Shown: positions 7,868-18,260, counted from the stretch's first letter. The stretch is DNA of 64,000 nucleotides from Ignavibacteriales bacterium (GCA_021740915.1 JAIOYW010000005.1:1-64000), one strand, 5' to 3'. The notes: generated by a model not told the origin, from the letters alone. Numbers and translations: made by a program.

Positions 7868-10800
7868 TTACTTCAGCAGAACCATCTTCTTGATGCTAAC
7901 GAAACTACCGCTTTCGAGTCTGTAGAAATAAACTCCGGATGATAATCCGTAAGAAGCAGTATTAAAGTTAACCTGATGATATCCGGCTTCCATTTCTTTA
8001 TTAATAATGGTAGCAATTTCCTCGCCGAGTGAGTTGAAAACTCTTAGAGAAACGTTCGATTTTTCCGGCAGACCGAATTTGATGGTCGTGCTTGGATTGA
8101 ACGGATTCGGATAGTTCTGAGCAAGTTCAAACTGTGAAGGCATAACTTCAACTGATACTTCGATGCTTGAAAGTCTGCTGTCAGAAATAGTAACTTCACT
8201 TCCGTCTGTCAGCATAACATTAACAATTTCACCGGTGATTCTGTCTCTTAATCTGAGATCGGTACCACTAACGCTTACCTTAACCGGATAAGTAACAGAA
8301 CTCAACTGAATTTCCTGCGGCCCGCTTGCAAGATCAGCAGCAAAAGTATTATTGGCGAAACGTACATCGAATACTCCAACAGGAGGAGCAGGAGGCATAT
8401 CGTAATTTGCACCGGCATTTTCACCCTGGAAATAGAGTGTCATTGATTTTCCGGCTGCATCGGTAATGTTGATGCGTGCCCATTCCTGAGGTATTGATGA
8501 CTGAGCTTTTACAGCGCCTTTTTTGGCAACCTGGTTAACAAATACGCCAGCGGCGCTTGTTTTAACCCAGTATCCCATTCCAGGATGCAGAACGTCCGCA
8601 AAATAATAACCATCGTCATATCCGAAGAATGAAGAGGTCACGATTCCCGGAGGATTGGTTACGAGATCGGCAACGTTAACATCGATATCGTAAATGCCGA
8701 CCATGTTCCAGCCTTCCATAAGCGGAATATCTGCCATAGGTGGCTGTCCGGTAACTGTAACCTGCTGAGCTTCAGCAAATTTCAGCCAGTAACCTTCACC
8801 ATTTGCAAGCGTATCCAATGAAACATAACCGTTATTGAACCAGAAAGCATCAGTAGTTGCTGTCGGGAATAATGAAGCTTTTGTCATATCTTCAGCAACG
8901 AGCGGAACTGAAACCATGTTCCAGTCAGCCATTACGTTAAATGTAACTTCCTGAGCTGTTGATTGTTCATCAACCGTAACGTTGTCAACATAAACGTTTA
9001 CGTCTTCGTTCGAAACTGTTGATTCTCCATAAAAACCAAACATTACAACGCCTGTATAACCTTCAAGACTTATTTTAACATGATCGCCTGTAGCTGAGAT
9101 CGGTGTTGATTCGTCATAATAAGCTAAAGTATTATCGCTTGTCCAGGTAGTGCCGCCGTCAGTGGAGATAACAATAGCAAATTTGTCGTCAGGACCAAGA
9201 ACGCCCGGAGCAGTCGTTGAATACTGCGTAAGAGCGATATCCAGATCGAGATCATAAGCTACACTGCCATCACCAAGATCAATTGGAGGAGTCATCAGCC
9301 AGTGATTTCTTGTGGTTCCATAGATATTATTTCTTGCTGATTTATTAACAGGTGATGTAACATTTCCGAAATCATCAAGAATCCAGCCTAAAGTGGAACT
9401 CGTCAATGTAATCGAAGCGCCATAGTAACCAGTGTATCTCTTCCAGTTAAGCGGCGGAAATGTTGCGCCGGAAAAATCCTCACCAAACGGAGGCATAACC
9501 GTCGGGTCGGGTTCAGTTGTAAATGACCAGACAGCACAGCCAACAGCATCGCCTGATGCATTGTAAGGAACAACCTGCCAAAAATATTCAGTTGAATAAG
9601 CAAAGTTGCCATCAGGATTAACTGATGTGTTATTGCCATCATAAACCATTGTTGTCGGAGGATTGTTTGTATCAAGATATACCTTGTATCCGGTAGGCAA
9701 TCCACTTGCCGCAGTCCAGGAAACACCTGCTGTAACAGCTACGTTTGTAGCAGAATCTGCTGGAACCGGATTGGTTGCACAGTCCGGAGGAAGCGCCTGA
9801 TTCTCTTCAATGGTGATATCATCAAGACCAATTCCCCAGGCGCTGAATGAAGCGTCTGTAACGTCTCTCCATCTTACCCAGATATCCTGTCCACCGTATG
9901 ATGCAAGGTCAAAATAAGCTTCGTTATATGTTGATTGATTGGATGGAGCTGAAAGGAATCCTAAAGTTGTCCATGCAACACCATCTGTTGATATTTCGAA
10001 ATAAGTTGTATCGTGTCCGGCAACTTCAATTCCTCTTTCGCCCATATCGGCAAGCCATTTTTCCTTATCCGGATCGATAGCTGCTTTTCCGCTATTGATA
10101 TCATCATCTTTCCACCAGAATTTAATACCGTAATTTTGCGGAAGCTGAATCATTGGTGAAGTAAGGATTGCCGGAATTGCTGCTGAATGGTTATAAGCAG
10201 CTCTTGCAGCATATGATCCTGAATGAGCTTCAGTACCTCTTGTCCAGAAACCATCCGGATTCGACCATCCTGTCGGAGGAACTACGCCGTCTTCAAAACC
10301 TTCTGTGTATGGGAATGACGTGATCATAATAGGATTGACTGTCAGAACTCCGGAAACATTGTTCGTGCCGTCCCAGAATCCACCACCGCTAACACTGTAA
10401 CCGCCATATGTGAACGGTCCATTGTCCAGTCTCCAGCGGCTTGCATAATAATAAGTGCCTGCATCAAGGCCATCGCCCAGTTCAGCCATATATTCATCGT
10501 TATTTCCCTGATCCTGGTTATAAACTGCAACTACCCAGTTTTCCCAGGTTGAAGGATCAGTGTCCTCTGTGCTCAGACCGACCCAGACTTCAATTCCTGC
10601 ACCGGCAGTTTGTGATGAATCTGTGACACCCGGTTCCCAGCCCTGTGTGTAAACAGTAACTGTTTCGCCCTGTGTAATTGTTGCATCACCTGGCCACTGA
10701 AGGTTATGCCAGTCCATTGAAGACTGCGGAATTGCTTCAACTATAAAATCGTCAACGCCTGCACCGTAAGCAGCAGAAGTTGCGTTGGTTTTGTCACGGA

Positions 10801-12217
10801 ATCTGAAGTATGTTCCGTCTCCGGCATAACTGCTCAGATCTAAAGTAACCTCTTCATAAGCGGACATTGAGGATGCGGCAGAAAGTGAAGCTAATGTAGT
10901 CCATGTGACACCGCCATTTACAGAAACTTCAAAAAAAGTTGTATCCTGTCCAATTATTTTATTGGTAATGTCATCATCCTTCCACCAGAACCTTACCCGG
11001 TGTCCGGCAGGAAGATCGAATCTTGGTGAAAGAAGAATTGCTTCATGAATAGATGAATAGTTGTATGAAACCTTTGCAGACCAGCTTCCTGAATGTGGTT
11101 CTGCGCCGCGTGTCCAGAAATTGCCTGACCAGCCTTCTCCGGGTACAAGACCGCTTTCGAATCCGATCTCATACGGATATGAAGAAACGACTACACCGGT
11201 ATTAACATTTTCAGGCCATATTTTGTATTTACCCAATCCGTTATTGGTAACAAGGGTATAAACATCGTATGAACCGTCGCCATTGTTTTTAAGACCAAGA
11301 TCACCGGTACCGTTCGCATTTGTAGCCGTACCGAGTATCGATGAAAATGCAACCTGATCAGCAAGTGCAGCGCCAGCAGTTACATCAATCAACTTGAAAT
11401 TATTTGCTGTACTTCCATACTGGAAAACAACAAGAAATTTCTTGGAATTGTCTTCGAAATAACGGATTGCATTACTTCCTGTAGGAATGATGCCGCCAGG
11501 AACAGTACCTAACTGAAGTCCTGCCGCGTCATATTCCATAAGGCTTACACCGTTACCATTTACCCAGAATCCTGTCGGTGAAGGATAAACAGCAGGAGAA
11601 CTGCCTATTGAAGCCGGAGCCGAAAGAGTAATAATTTCAGGAGTGTAAGTTGCTCCGTTATCAGCGGTTGTAAATTTGAAAACTTTATTTGATGTTGCAG
11701 CACCAAAGTATATTGCGATCGAATTATCAGCAGTAGAGCCGACAACGGTGAATTTATCGCCCAGTCTTGATGCGTTTGCTGCGTCAAGATATTCAATTGC
11801 AACCACCGGGTCTGAGGTTTCGCTATCCCAGCGATATACCTTCAGTGCACTTGTTGTAAGACTTGTTGTCAGATTTGCGGCAAAAATCTTACCGTCAGCT
11901 GAAACTTCAACGTCGTTAAGTGTAAAAGTGCCGCCTGCAATAATCCCGGTTCCTATCGGCAAAGTGCCAAGTGAGTCTCCGGTCATCGCATCAACAATCA
12001 CGATTTTTGGTGAAACGTTACGACTAACGACATAAATCCTGTCATTACCGTCAACATTACCAAAAGCAAAACCACGCTCGGTATCAGCTCCGAACCATGC
12101 CGGTTTGCTTAAAGTTTTTGCTCCTTTTTCCCATATAGTGGTTAGCTGGGCATAAGACTCGCCAGCGAATCCAACCATAAGAAGAAAAAGAAAAATAGTG
12201 AAGAAGGTTTTTCTCAT
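7868..12217 (-). CDS. Large secreted multidomain T9SS cargo protein with duplicated adhesin-like domains
   Basis: A 1449-residue protein with signal peptide 1-23 (ending SYA). Residues about 25-335 resemble the DUF4623-type beta-rich domain of other T9SS cargoes (WFGADTERGFAFGNVDGNDRI is its start, positions 41-61). Then come two MAM/choice-of-anchor-J-like modules: 347-495 and 634-804. They share FWTRG, HSGS, WWKDDDI and a DTT(F/Y)FE core and clearly arose by duplication. The second carries about 26 extra charged residues (709-734). Residues 505-630 form an unassigned spacer, 806-903 look Fn3-like, and 910-1085 form a third cleaved-adhesin-like module. The sorting domain is 1363-1449 (FELAQNYPNPFNPST to KKMVLLK). 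Likely a surface or secreted binding protein; ligand unknown. GAGAGG precedes the ATG, and a strong terminator follows. Confidence 0.9.
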   Translation of the reverse strand: MRKTFFTIFLFLLMVGFAGESYAQLTTIWEKGAKTLSKPAWFGADTERGFAFGNVDGNDRIYVVSRNVSPKIVIVDAMTGDSLGTLPIGTGIIAGGTFTLNDVEVSADGKIFAANLTTSLTTSALKVYRWDSETSDPVVAIEYLDAANASRLGDKFTVVGSTADNSIAIYFGAATSNKVFKFTTADNGATYTPEIITLSAPASIGSSPAVYPSPTGFWVNGNGVSLMEYDAAGLQLGTVPGGIIPTGSNAIRYFEDNSKKFLVVFQYGSTANNFKLIDVTAGAALADQVAFSSILGTATNANGTGDLGLKNNGDGSYDVYTLVTNNGLGKYKIWPENVNTGVVVSSYPYEIGFESGLVPGEGWSGNFWTRGAEPHSGSWSAKVSYNYSSIHEAILLSPRFDLPAGHRVRFWWKDDDITNKIIGQDTTFFEVSVNGGVTWTTLASLSAASSMSAYEEVTLDLSSYAGDGTYFRFRDKTNATSAAYGAGVDDFIVEAIPQSSMDWHNLQWPGDATITQGETVTVYTQGWEPGVTDSSQTAGAGIEVWVGLSTEDTDPSTWENWVVAVYNQDQGNNDEYMAELGDGLDAGTYYYASRWRLDNGPFTYGGYSVSGGGFWDGTNNVSGVLTVNPIMITSFPYTEGFEDGVVPPTGWSNPDGFWTRGTEAHSGSYAARAAYNHSAAIPAILTSPMIQLPQNYGIKFWWKDDDINSGKAAIDPDKEKWLADMGERGIEVAGHDTTYFEISTDGVAWTTLGFLSAPSNQSTYNEAYFDLASYGGQDIWVRWRDVTDASFSAWGIGLDDITIEENQALPPDCATNPVPADSATNVAVTAGVSWTAASGLPTGYKVYLDTNNPPTTMVYDGNNTSVNPDGNFAYSTEYFWQVVPYNASGDAVGCAVWSFTTEPDPTVMPPFGEDFSGATFPPLNWKRYTGYYGASITLTSSTLGWILDDFGNVTSPVNKSARNNIYGTTRNHWLMTPPIDLGDGSVAYDLDLDIALTQYSTTAPGVLGPDDKFAIVISTDGGTTWTSDNTLAYYDESTPISATGDHVKISLEGYTGVVMFGFYGESTVSNEDVNVYVDNVTVDEQSTAQEVTFNVMADWNMVSVPLVAEDMTKASLFPTATTDAFWFNNGYVSLDTLANGEGYWLKFAEAQQVTVTGQPPMADIPLMEGWNMVGIYDIDVNVADLVTNPPGIVTSSFFGYDDGYYFADVLHPGMGYWVKTSAAGVFVNQVAKKGAVKAQSSIPQEWARINITDAAGKSMTLYFQGENAGANYDMPPAPPVGVFDVRFANNTFAADLASGPQEIQLSSVTYPVKVSVSGTDLRLRDRITGEIVNVMLTDGSEVTISDSRLSSIEVSVEVMPSQFELAQNYPNPFNPSTTIKFGLPEKSNVSLRVFNSLGEEIATIINKEMEAGYHQVNFNTASYGLSSGVYFYRLESGSFVSIKKMVLLK

Positions 12218-12422
12218 AAGAACCTCTCGGTTAGTGATTTGAATGAATTAGTTGATATAACACCCTTTATAATCAATCTGAATAAAATACTAAAGTTAAT
12301 GCAAAATATAAATGTTCTTAATAATTTGCAATTATTTTGCTGTCTTATACTAAAAGAATCAGTCGGCAATCATAATTTATTTTCATTTACCTTATAATAA
12401 AGATTAAAATAATAAATTTTGG

Positions 12423-13676
12423 TCACTTCGACTCTTTATCTAAACCGGTTATTAATCTGATTCCATGCCTGTTTGAGATATAGAACCAAATCCACTCAGT
12501 CAGCACTTTGTATCGGTTCCTGAAATTAATAAGATAGAGAATGTGAACAAACACCCAAATAGCCCAGGCAGCTAACCCTGAGAATTTAAATCTGGATATT
12601 TCACATACGGCTTTAGCTCTGCCGATTGTTGCTAAGTTTCCTTTATCAAAATAACTAAACTTAGAATGAGCAATTCCTTTTGAGCGCTTGCGAAGCAATT
12701 TGCCGGTGTAATTACCCTGCTGAATGGCAACCGGAGCAATGCCGGGTAGAAAGTGACCATGCTTATCACTGAATCTCGCAGAATCGCCTATCACAAAAAC
12801 GTTATTATCATCAGGAAGAGTACAGTCGGAATTTACGACTACCCTTCCATTATTATCCGTTTCAGTTTCCAGACTCTTAAGGATGGAAGGAGCTTTATTA
12901 CCGGCAGCCCATATTATATTATCAGTTTCTATAATTTCGTCTTTAAGGTGCACTTGTCCTTTACTTATCTTTTCTACTTTGGTATTAAGCAAAACCTCAA
13001 CACCCATCCGGCGGAGATCATTCTCAGCTTTTTCGCTCAGACTTTGCGGGAATGAGGGAAGGATTCTGTTGCCTGCTTCAAGCAGGATAATTTTTGCATC
13101 AGATGGGTTAATGATCTTAAAATCTTTTAACAGGGTTTTCCTGGCAATTTCCGAAATCGCCCCTGCCATCTCAACTCCGGTCGGACCTCCGCCTATTATT
13201 GCGAATGTCATGTATTTTGCCCGCTCAGTTTCAGATGTACACTTTTCAGCTTTTTCAAAAGAAATCAAAATCCTCTCTCTAATTCTTACAGCATCCTTTA
13301 TTGTTTTGAGTCCTGGCGCAAACTGTTCCCATTCATCGTTGCCAAAATAGCTGTGCCGCGAGCCCAATGCAATGATGAGAATATCATAAATAAAAACGCC
13401 ATCGGATGTTACCACCCTTTTGTTCGTTCTGTCAAAACTCAATATTTCACTCATGATTACAATAATATTTTCCTGATTTCTCAGAATGTTGCGGATCGGC
13501 GAAGCAATGTCGCCGGGAGAAAGGGCTGCTGAAGCGACCTGGTATAGAAGCGGTTGAAAAAGATGATGATTAGTTCTATCAATTATTGTGATCTCAAAAT
13601 CAACAGAGTTCAGAGCCCTTGCAGCTGAGAGTCCCCCAAATCCTGCTCCGGCAATTACGACTTTTAGTTTTGCCAT
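12423..13676 (-). CDS. ndh: Type II NADH dehydrogenase (NDH-2)
   Basis: A 417-residue flavoprotein with two dinucleotide folds: FAD-binding AGAGFGGLSAARAL near the N-terminus, and the NADH-binding AIIGGGPTGVEMAGAI near residue 160. Also visible are HLFQPLLYQVA and the second FAD motif NVFVIGDSARF. The C-terminus holds a hydrophobic stretch (LAAWAIWVFVHILYLINF) followed by a charged tail, as in membrane-associated NDH-2. The family oxidises NADH and reduces quinone without pumping protons. It overlaps the preceding SGNH gene by 13 bases and is last of the seven-gene operon running from 20500. AAGGT stands before the ATG. Confidence 0.9.
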   Translation of the reverse strand: MAKLKVVIAGAGFGGLSAARALNSVDFEITIIDRTNHHLFQPLLYQVASAALSPGDIASPIRNILRNQENIIVIMSEILSFDRTNKRVVTSDGVFIYDILIIALGSRHSYFGNDEWEQFAPGLKTIKDAVRIRERILISFEKAEKCTSETERAKYMTFAIIGGGPTGVEMAGAISEIARKTLLKDFKIINPSDAKIILLEAGNRILPSFPQSLSEKAENDLRRMGVEVLLNTKVEKISKGQVHLKDEIIETDNIIWAAGNKAPSILKSLETETDNNGRVVVNSDCTLPDDNNVFVIGDSARFSDKHGHFLPGIAPVAIQQGNYTGKLLRKRSKGIAHSKFSYFDKGNLATIGRAKAVCEISRFKFSGLAAWAIWVFVHILYLINFRNRYKVLTEWIWFYISNRHGIRLITGLDKESK

Positions 13677-14221
13677 TTTTTACCTTCAATATTGCGCTCG
13701 AGAAAAATATTCAGCCTTTTTCCCCATTCATCGTAGGCTGCTTTTGTCAGGTGGAGCCCGTCAGATGTGTACTCCTCTCTGAGCATACCGTTCGCATCAC
13801 AAAAATATGGATGAAGATTGAAGAAGAAGTGGTCCGAATCCTTTGCAAGTTTTGCAATCGCCGTGTTAAGTTCAGCAATTGTTTTTAGTGGACGGGCTTC
13901 GTTATTCCTCACCGGAAAAACTGAAGTCAGCACGATTTTTCCTTTCGGGACGAGCTGTTTGATATTTGAGGCAATACTCCGAATATTAATAATTATGTCC
14001 CTGACCTTTTCATTCCTGGCAATGTCATTAGTCCCGATACACAGAAAAATATATTCAGGATTTGAAGTAAACCATTCTGCGTTAAACCGGTTTATGAGAT
14101 CACGGGTGGAATCACCTGAAACAGCATAGTTCCTGATCAAAGAATAATCAAAAAGATCAGAAGTATCAAATCCGGCTGTGATCGAGTCTCCCAACATAAC
14201 TATATCCATAATCATAATCAT
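13664..14221 (-). CDS. SGNH/GDSL hydrolase
   Basis: A 185-residue protein beginning at ATG 14221, one base after the stop of the upstream NYN gene (TGATATG), with GGAG six bases before. An upstream in-frame start at 14251 would overlap that gene and lacks such a site. All SGNH blocks are visible: GDSITAGF (block I, nucleophile Ser), SGDSTRD (block II Gly), GTNDI (block III Asn), and DGLHLT (block V Asp/His). No signal peptide, so probably cytoplasmic or peripheral. The family comprises esterases, lysophospholipases and acetylhydrolases; the substrate is not deducible. Its place between lptD-like and ndh genes suggests an envelope-lipid or glycan deacylation role, but that is a guess. Confidence 0.85.
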   Translation of the reverse strand: MIMIMDIVMLGDSITAGFDTSDLFDYSLIRNYAVSGDSTRDLINRFNAEWFTSNPEYIFLCIGTNDIARNEKVRDIIINIRSIASNIKQLVPKGKIVLTSVFPVRNNEARPLKTIAELNTAIAKLAKDSDHFFFNLHPYFCDANGMLREEYTSDGLHLTKAAYDEWGKRLNIFLERNIEGKKWQN

Positions 14222-14222
14222 A

Positions 14223-14672
14223 TCAAACTCCGAAAATCTTCCGGATATCATTTTCGTTAATGGAATTGATCCGCTCGCTTTCAGTATCTTTTTTTTCTGA
14301 GTCCCGGATCATTTTCAAAAAATCCTCCGATTTAATAATTCTGCATGAATTCACTCTTGCAAATTCTGCAAGGTTCATATCGGATGTGATAACAGTTACA
14401 AGCTTGGGATTTTTATGATCATCGATCTGTTCTTTTATTTTTTCGTCAGCGGTTCTATTTTCAGAGAACCTTATTTTTAGCCGGGAAGTGTTTATAGCCT
14501 CTTTAGGAAAGCCATCAAAATGTAAAGTGACTTTGCAATTTTTATCTGAAAAATAACGATCCAATTTAAAAGCCAGTTTCTCCCGGGACATATCCTCAAG
14601 ATTAGCTGATTTGGATCTTAATTTGGGATCTTTACCGATCAGATTATTGCCGTCAATTATATAATAGTTCAT
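14223..14672 (-). CDS. YacP-like NYN domain (PIN-like) RNase
   Basis: A 149-residue protein with the NYN fold: YYIIDGNNLIG at the N-terminus supplies the first catalytic Asp (D7), then TADEKIKEQI and TVITSDMNLAEFAR supply further acidic residues. The length and motifs fit the YacP (Rae1-like) group of small nucleases; Bacillus Rae1 cleaves mRNA on the ribosome, though the group is diverse. It starts three bases after the lptD-like stop, and its ribosome-binding site (GGAAGGTG) overlaps that stop codon, so the two are translationally linked. Confidence 0.82.
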   Translation of the reverse strand: MNYYIIDGNNLIGKDPKLRSKSANLEDMSREKLAFKLDRYFSDKNCKVTLHFDGFPKEAINTSRLKIRFSENRTADEKIKEQIDDHKNPKLVTVITSDMNLAEFARVNSCRIIKSEDFLKMIRDSEKKDTESERINSINENDIRKIFGV

Positions 14673-14675
14673 TTA

Positions 14676-17294
14676 TCACCTTCCTGAATAAAGCCCTTTG
14701 GACCTTGTAACTTTAAGATCCTGCAATTCAGGAGCTTTAATTCTGAGTTCAAATCTGAATCCGCGATATCTGCCGATCGGCTTCCAGGAAAAATTCATTT
14801 CCCAGCATTCCAGATCGCGGTATATTCTTATATCGGGCGCAGAAATTTCTTTTCGCTGAAAATCATAATTGCCTCTTAACGAAACCTTCCAGTTTTTTGT
14901 AATATTCAGGTTCATCGAAAGTCCAAGGCCTGAATTAACAGTGCTGTAATCAGGTGTCGGTTTGGAAAGATTATAATTATAGTTGAGACTTAGATCCCAT
15001 GGAATCGTGAAATCAGGAGGCTGTTCCTCATAAAGGGCAATGTAATCAGTCCTGCGGACAACATCATTGTCTTCTTCCTCAATATCCTGATTTTTCCCAT
15101 CCCGGGACTCGCCGGATAACTTCTCGCCGGAAATTGAAGTTGAAGCTGAAAAACTAAAATTTGTAAGCCGGAATAATCCTTTTCCCTTCGATGCGAGGAA
15201 CTGATTTACCTGACGGCTTTCGATATAATCATAAAAAGTATAGGAGGATGATCCTGATAAATTTAACAGATTCCCAATATCCGTACGATAGGAAAGGCTT
15301 AATTGAGAAAGTTTAAGACTGTCTGCAGCAAAATTATAGCTGATGCTTCCGGAAAGATTCAGGAGCCTGATTTTTTGGGCTTCGGAGGTTGTGTCAGTGG
15401 GATCTTTAAGGGTTTTCATTTCGAAAATATTATCAAGACTCATATTGATATTCTGTCTTTCACCAGAACTGGCTCCGCCAAATATCTGCCCGGAAAATCT
15501 GTCGTATCTAACTTCTTTCCCATCAGCAGTAATATAAGAATCGTAATATCCCCAGAAATCCTTTGAAAAGTCGGGTGAAAAAGAATATGATATCGTTGGC
15601 TGGATTGTATGACGGAAAGCTTCAATTCCTAATGTATTTGCCTGGAGCATTCCGTATAATTTGGTTGATGCGCCAACACCAATATCGAATGATCTGACTG
15701 AAGAAAACCTGTGAACATCCTCAATTACAAGTGAATCTGCCTTGGTGATCACATAGCTGGTGTCTCCATCCTCAACAAGCATGGTGCTTCGGTCAACAAG
15801 ATAATTAGTCCTTTTCTGAAATTTATTATACCATTTTTCCGTATAGCTGATACGCGGAGAAATATTAAAATACCCGATTTTTGGTGAGGCTGATACTCCC
15901 AGGCTGTGATTAATTCCGCCACGGACATTCAACACTCCGTTTTGTTTTGATCTGTTATTCCTGAACTGACTGTTATAACTGTACCCAATCAGTTCATACC
16001 ATTTCTGGTCGGCAGATGCAGCAGACCCTTTTTTCCGGAAAGGATAACTTTGTGATTTGGAGAACCTGACCGTCGGAAGATCTTCAGTAATATCTCCCGT
16101 CTGCAATTTTTGATTCCTGTTATAATTAATTGTAAGGCTGTTTCCTGATTCATCCCATCTTTTACTCAGAGTGGCATTAGAAACGATATCTGTTCTCAAA
16201 AGATCATCGTATTGAGTTGCGTTATTCGAATTAAAATTGCGCGACTGAAAGGTAAGGTTAGCATCGAGCTGAGTTGTGGGATTTATCTGCTGATTGTGTA
16301 AAACAGAAAGATTATAATCCTGTGATACCGATCTGTTGGGGTCGTTTTCCTCTCCGGATTTCACATAGGAATATCCTGCATTAATGTTCCCTCTGTATGA
16401 GTATCTCTTCACATATCGGAATCTTCCCCTTGTAGCGAAACCACCCTTGAGGTAGTAATCGTTATTTGAAGCAAAATCAAGATAATCACTTATAGCCCAG
16501 AAATACCCGAAGTTCCTGAAATACTGTCCGCGCAGATAGTCGTCTCCGTAAGCTGGTGGAATAATTCCGCTTCTCCTTCCGGATTCATTTGGGAAAACTG
16601 CAAATGGTACAGGCACAGGCAAAGGTACACCGCCGATATAAAGAAATATCCATTTGGCAATTATTTTATCTTTCTGGATTACTTTCATTTCACTTGCGCT
16701 GAAATGAGTGTGAGGTGGATCTTCTTTGCAGGTCGTATATATTCCGTCCTTGATAAAAAATGTTTCATTGCTGACTTTCTTCACTCTTTCACCAAGGTAG
16801 CGCTGATCTTTTTTATTATTACGCGCCATCGAAATAAATCCACGCTTGCTTTTAAAATTATATTTCAGGGATGTACCTTCATAAACTTCACTATCCTCTG
16901 AGAGTACCGGGGTTTCTGCAAAACCGGTTTTTGAAGTATCAGATGTGTCAACAATCCCAAATGCGGCAAGATCATTAGTTTCAAAATTTGTCTCAATCCG
17001 TCCGCTTTTTAATTCAACGTTTTTGTATTTAACTTCCCCTTTCCCAAACAGATACATCATCTTGCTGTTAACATCAAAAAGAAGAGAATCTTTGGAATTA
17101 GCATAAACTATTGCATCAAGATCCACTTTGCCGGATTGAACGGCTGTATCCGGTAATGCCAGTGAATCACGGAGTGCTAATGAATCTGCCGGCATTACCC
17201 CGAAAGCAGCAAGAGTGTCGGAAGAGTTTATTTCCTGAGCAAAATAATTAGCCGTCAATAGAAATGCGATAAAAAAGAATTTTTTCACTATCAA
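14676..17294 (-). CDS. lptD: LptD-like LPS assembly / organic solvent tolerance outer-membrane protein
   Basis: An 872-residue protein with a signal peptide (1-19). Residues about 55-230 form an OstA/LptA-like beta-taco (SLLFDVNSKMMYLFGKGEVKYK; KSGRIETNFE; LKYNFKSKRGFI). From about 230 a long C-terminal barrel follows, starting with WIFLYIGGVPLPVPVPFAVFPN, RRSGIIPP and GYFWAISDYLD, motifs characteristic of LptD. It would insert lipopolysaccharide, or the lineage's equivalent, into the outer leaflet with LptE. No cysteine pair like that of E. coli LptD stands out. It lies in the operon with an oxidoreductase and ROK kinase upstream and NYN/SGNH/ndh genes downstream. Confidence 0.85.
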   Translation of the reverse strand: MIVKKFFFIAFLLTANYFAQEINSSDTLAAFGVMPADSLALRDSLALPDTAVQSGKVDLDAIVYANSKDSLLFDVNSKMMYLFGKGEVKYKNVELKSGRIETNFETNDLAAFGIVDTSDTSKTGFAETPVLSEDSEVYEGTSLKYNFKSKRGFISMARNNKKDQRYLGERVKKVSNETFFIKDGIYTTCKEDPPHTHFSASEMKVIQKDKIIAKWIFLYIGGVPLPVPVPFAVFPNESGRRSGIIPPAYGDDYLRGQYFRNFGYFWAISDYLDFASNNDYYLKGGFATRGRFRYVKRYSYRGNINAGYSYVKSGEENDPNRSVSQDYNLSVLHNQQINPTTQLDANLTFQSRNFNSNNATQYDDLLRTDIVSNATLSKRWDESGNSLTINYNRNQKLQTGDITEDLPTVRFSKSQSYPFRKKGSAASADQKWYELIGYSYNSQFRNNRSKQNGVLNVRGGINHSLGVSASPKIGYFNISPRISYTEKWYNKFQKRTNYLVDRSTMLVEDGDTSYVITKADSLVIEDVHRFSSVRSFDIGVGASTKLYGMLQANTLGIEAFRHTIQPTISYSFSPDFSKDFWGYYDSYITADGKEVRYDRFSGQIFGGASSGERQNINMSLDNIFEMKTLKDPTDTTSEAQKIRLLNLSGSISYNFAADSLKLSQLSLSYRTDIGNLLNLSGSSSYTFYDYIESRQVNQFLASKGKGLFRLTNFSFSASTSISGEKLSGESRDGKNQDIEEEDNDVVRRTDYIALYEEQPPDFTIPWDLSLNYNYNLSKPTPDYSTVNSGLGLSMNLNITKNWKVSLRGNYDFQRKEISAPDIRIYRDLECWEMNFSWKPIGRYRGFRFELRIKAPELQDLKVTRSKGLYSGR

Positions 17295-17303
17295 AAATAA
17301 ATT

Positions 17304-18260
17304 TTAAGCTTGATAAAGAACCAGAGCTGAAGCGCCCAAAATTCCAGCTTCATTTTTAAGAACTGCAGGCCTGAGAGTGACTCTGCTTTTGTGAGTTTTC
17401 ATCACTCTTTCTATTATTGTTTCATTAAGAGGTTTGAAAAGGAATTCACCGAAACCAGCGACCCCGCCGCCAATAACAACATTAGGAATATCAGATGCGT
17501 TGATGATAGATGATATACCATATCCCAGAACCTGAGCAAGCTTTATTATCACTTTTATTGCAAAATCATCATTTTTCACAGCGGCTTCGTGGATAAGTTT
17601 TGGAGTTAAAACCTCATTTTCAATGTGAACCCATTTGAATAACAGTGAATTTATATGTTTTTGTAAATCTTCTTCAACCCATTCGACAAGATAATTATTT
17701 CCGGCATAAGCTTCCATGCAGCCATAATTGCCGCATTTGCATTTTCTGCCCTGATAGTCAACTGATATATGCCCAAGTTCACCAGCAGCACCTGTTGTAC
17801 CATGAAATATTTTTCTTTCAAAAATAATTCCGCCGCCAACTCCTGTACCAAGCGTAATCATGATAAAACTATCAAGATCCTTTCCGGCTCCAAAAATCAA
17901 TTCACCAATTGCGGCAGCATTAGCATCATTTTCAACATAAGCGGGCATACTAAAACTTTCCGAAATAATTTTCCCCAGCGCAATACTTTCCCATCCAGGG
18001 AAATTTGGAGGATAATCAACCGTGCCTTTCGAGGCAATTACCGCCCCTGGTGAACCAATTCCAATCCCTTCAACTTCAACAGGATTATTATCGAGTACAA
18101 GTCTGATGCAAGCGCTGATCTGCGATATTACCTTATCAGGCCCTTTCTCAGCGAATGTAGGCATGCACTCCTTATGAATGATATTGCCCCTGAAATCAGT
18201 TAAACCAACTTTAACACTTGTTCCCCCAAGATCAACACCGATAGTATATTCGGAAGCCAT
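17304..18260 (-). CDS. ROK family sugar kinase (glucokinase-like)
   Basis: A 318-residue ROK protein. ATP phosphate-binding VDLGGTSVKVGL lies at the N-terminus; the sugar-binding and catalytic region includes VENDANAAAIGE; the zinc-binding ROK signature is GELGHISVDYQGRKCKCGNYGCMEAYAG (written from 170 to 197 approximately), with the CxCGxxGC cysteines intact. Single-domain, so a kinase rather than a ROK repressor. Glucose is the commonest substrate, but N-acetylmannosamine or fructose kinases look alike. Nine bases separate it from the lptD-like gene downstream. Confidence 0.88.
   Translation of the reverse strand: MASEYTIGVDLGGTSVKVGLTDFRGNIIHKECMPTFAEKGPDKVISQISACIRLVLDNNPVEVEGIGIGSPGAVIASKGTVDYPPNFPGWESIALGKIISESFSMPAYVENDANAAAIGELIFGAGKDLDSFIMITLGTGVGGGIIFERKIFHGTTGAAGELGHISVDYQGRKCKCGNYGCMEAYAGNNYLVEWVEEDLQKHINSLLFKWVHIENEVLTPKLIHEAAVKNDDFAIKVIIKLAQVLGYGISSIINASDIPNVVIGGGVAGFGEFLFKPLNETIIERVMKTHKSRVTLRPAVLKNEAGILGASALVLYQA

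Noticed and set aside
7682-7942. 86-codon plus-strand frame in the gap before the large T9SS gene
   Set aside because: It crosses the terminator hairpin and enters the cargo gene antisense; no SD and no homology-like motif.
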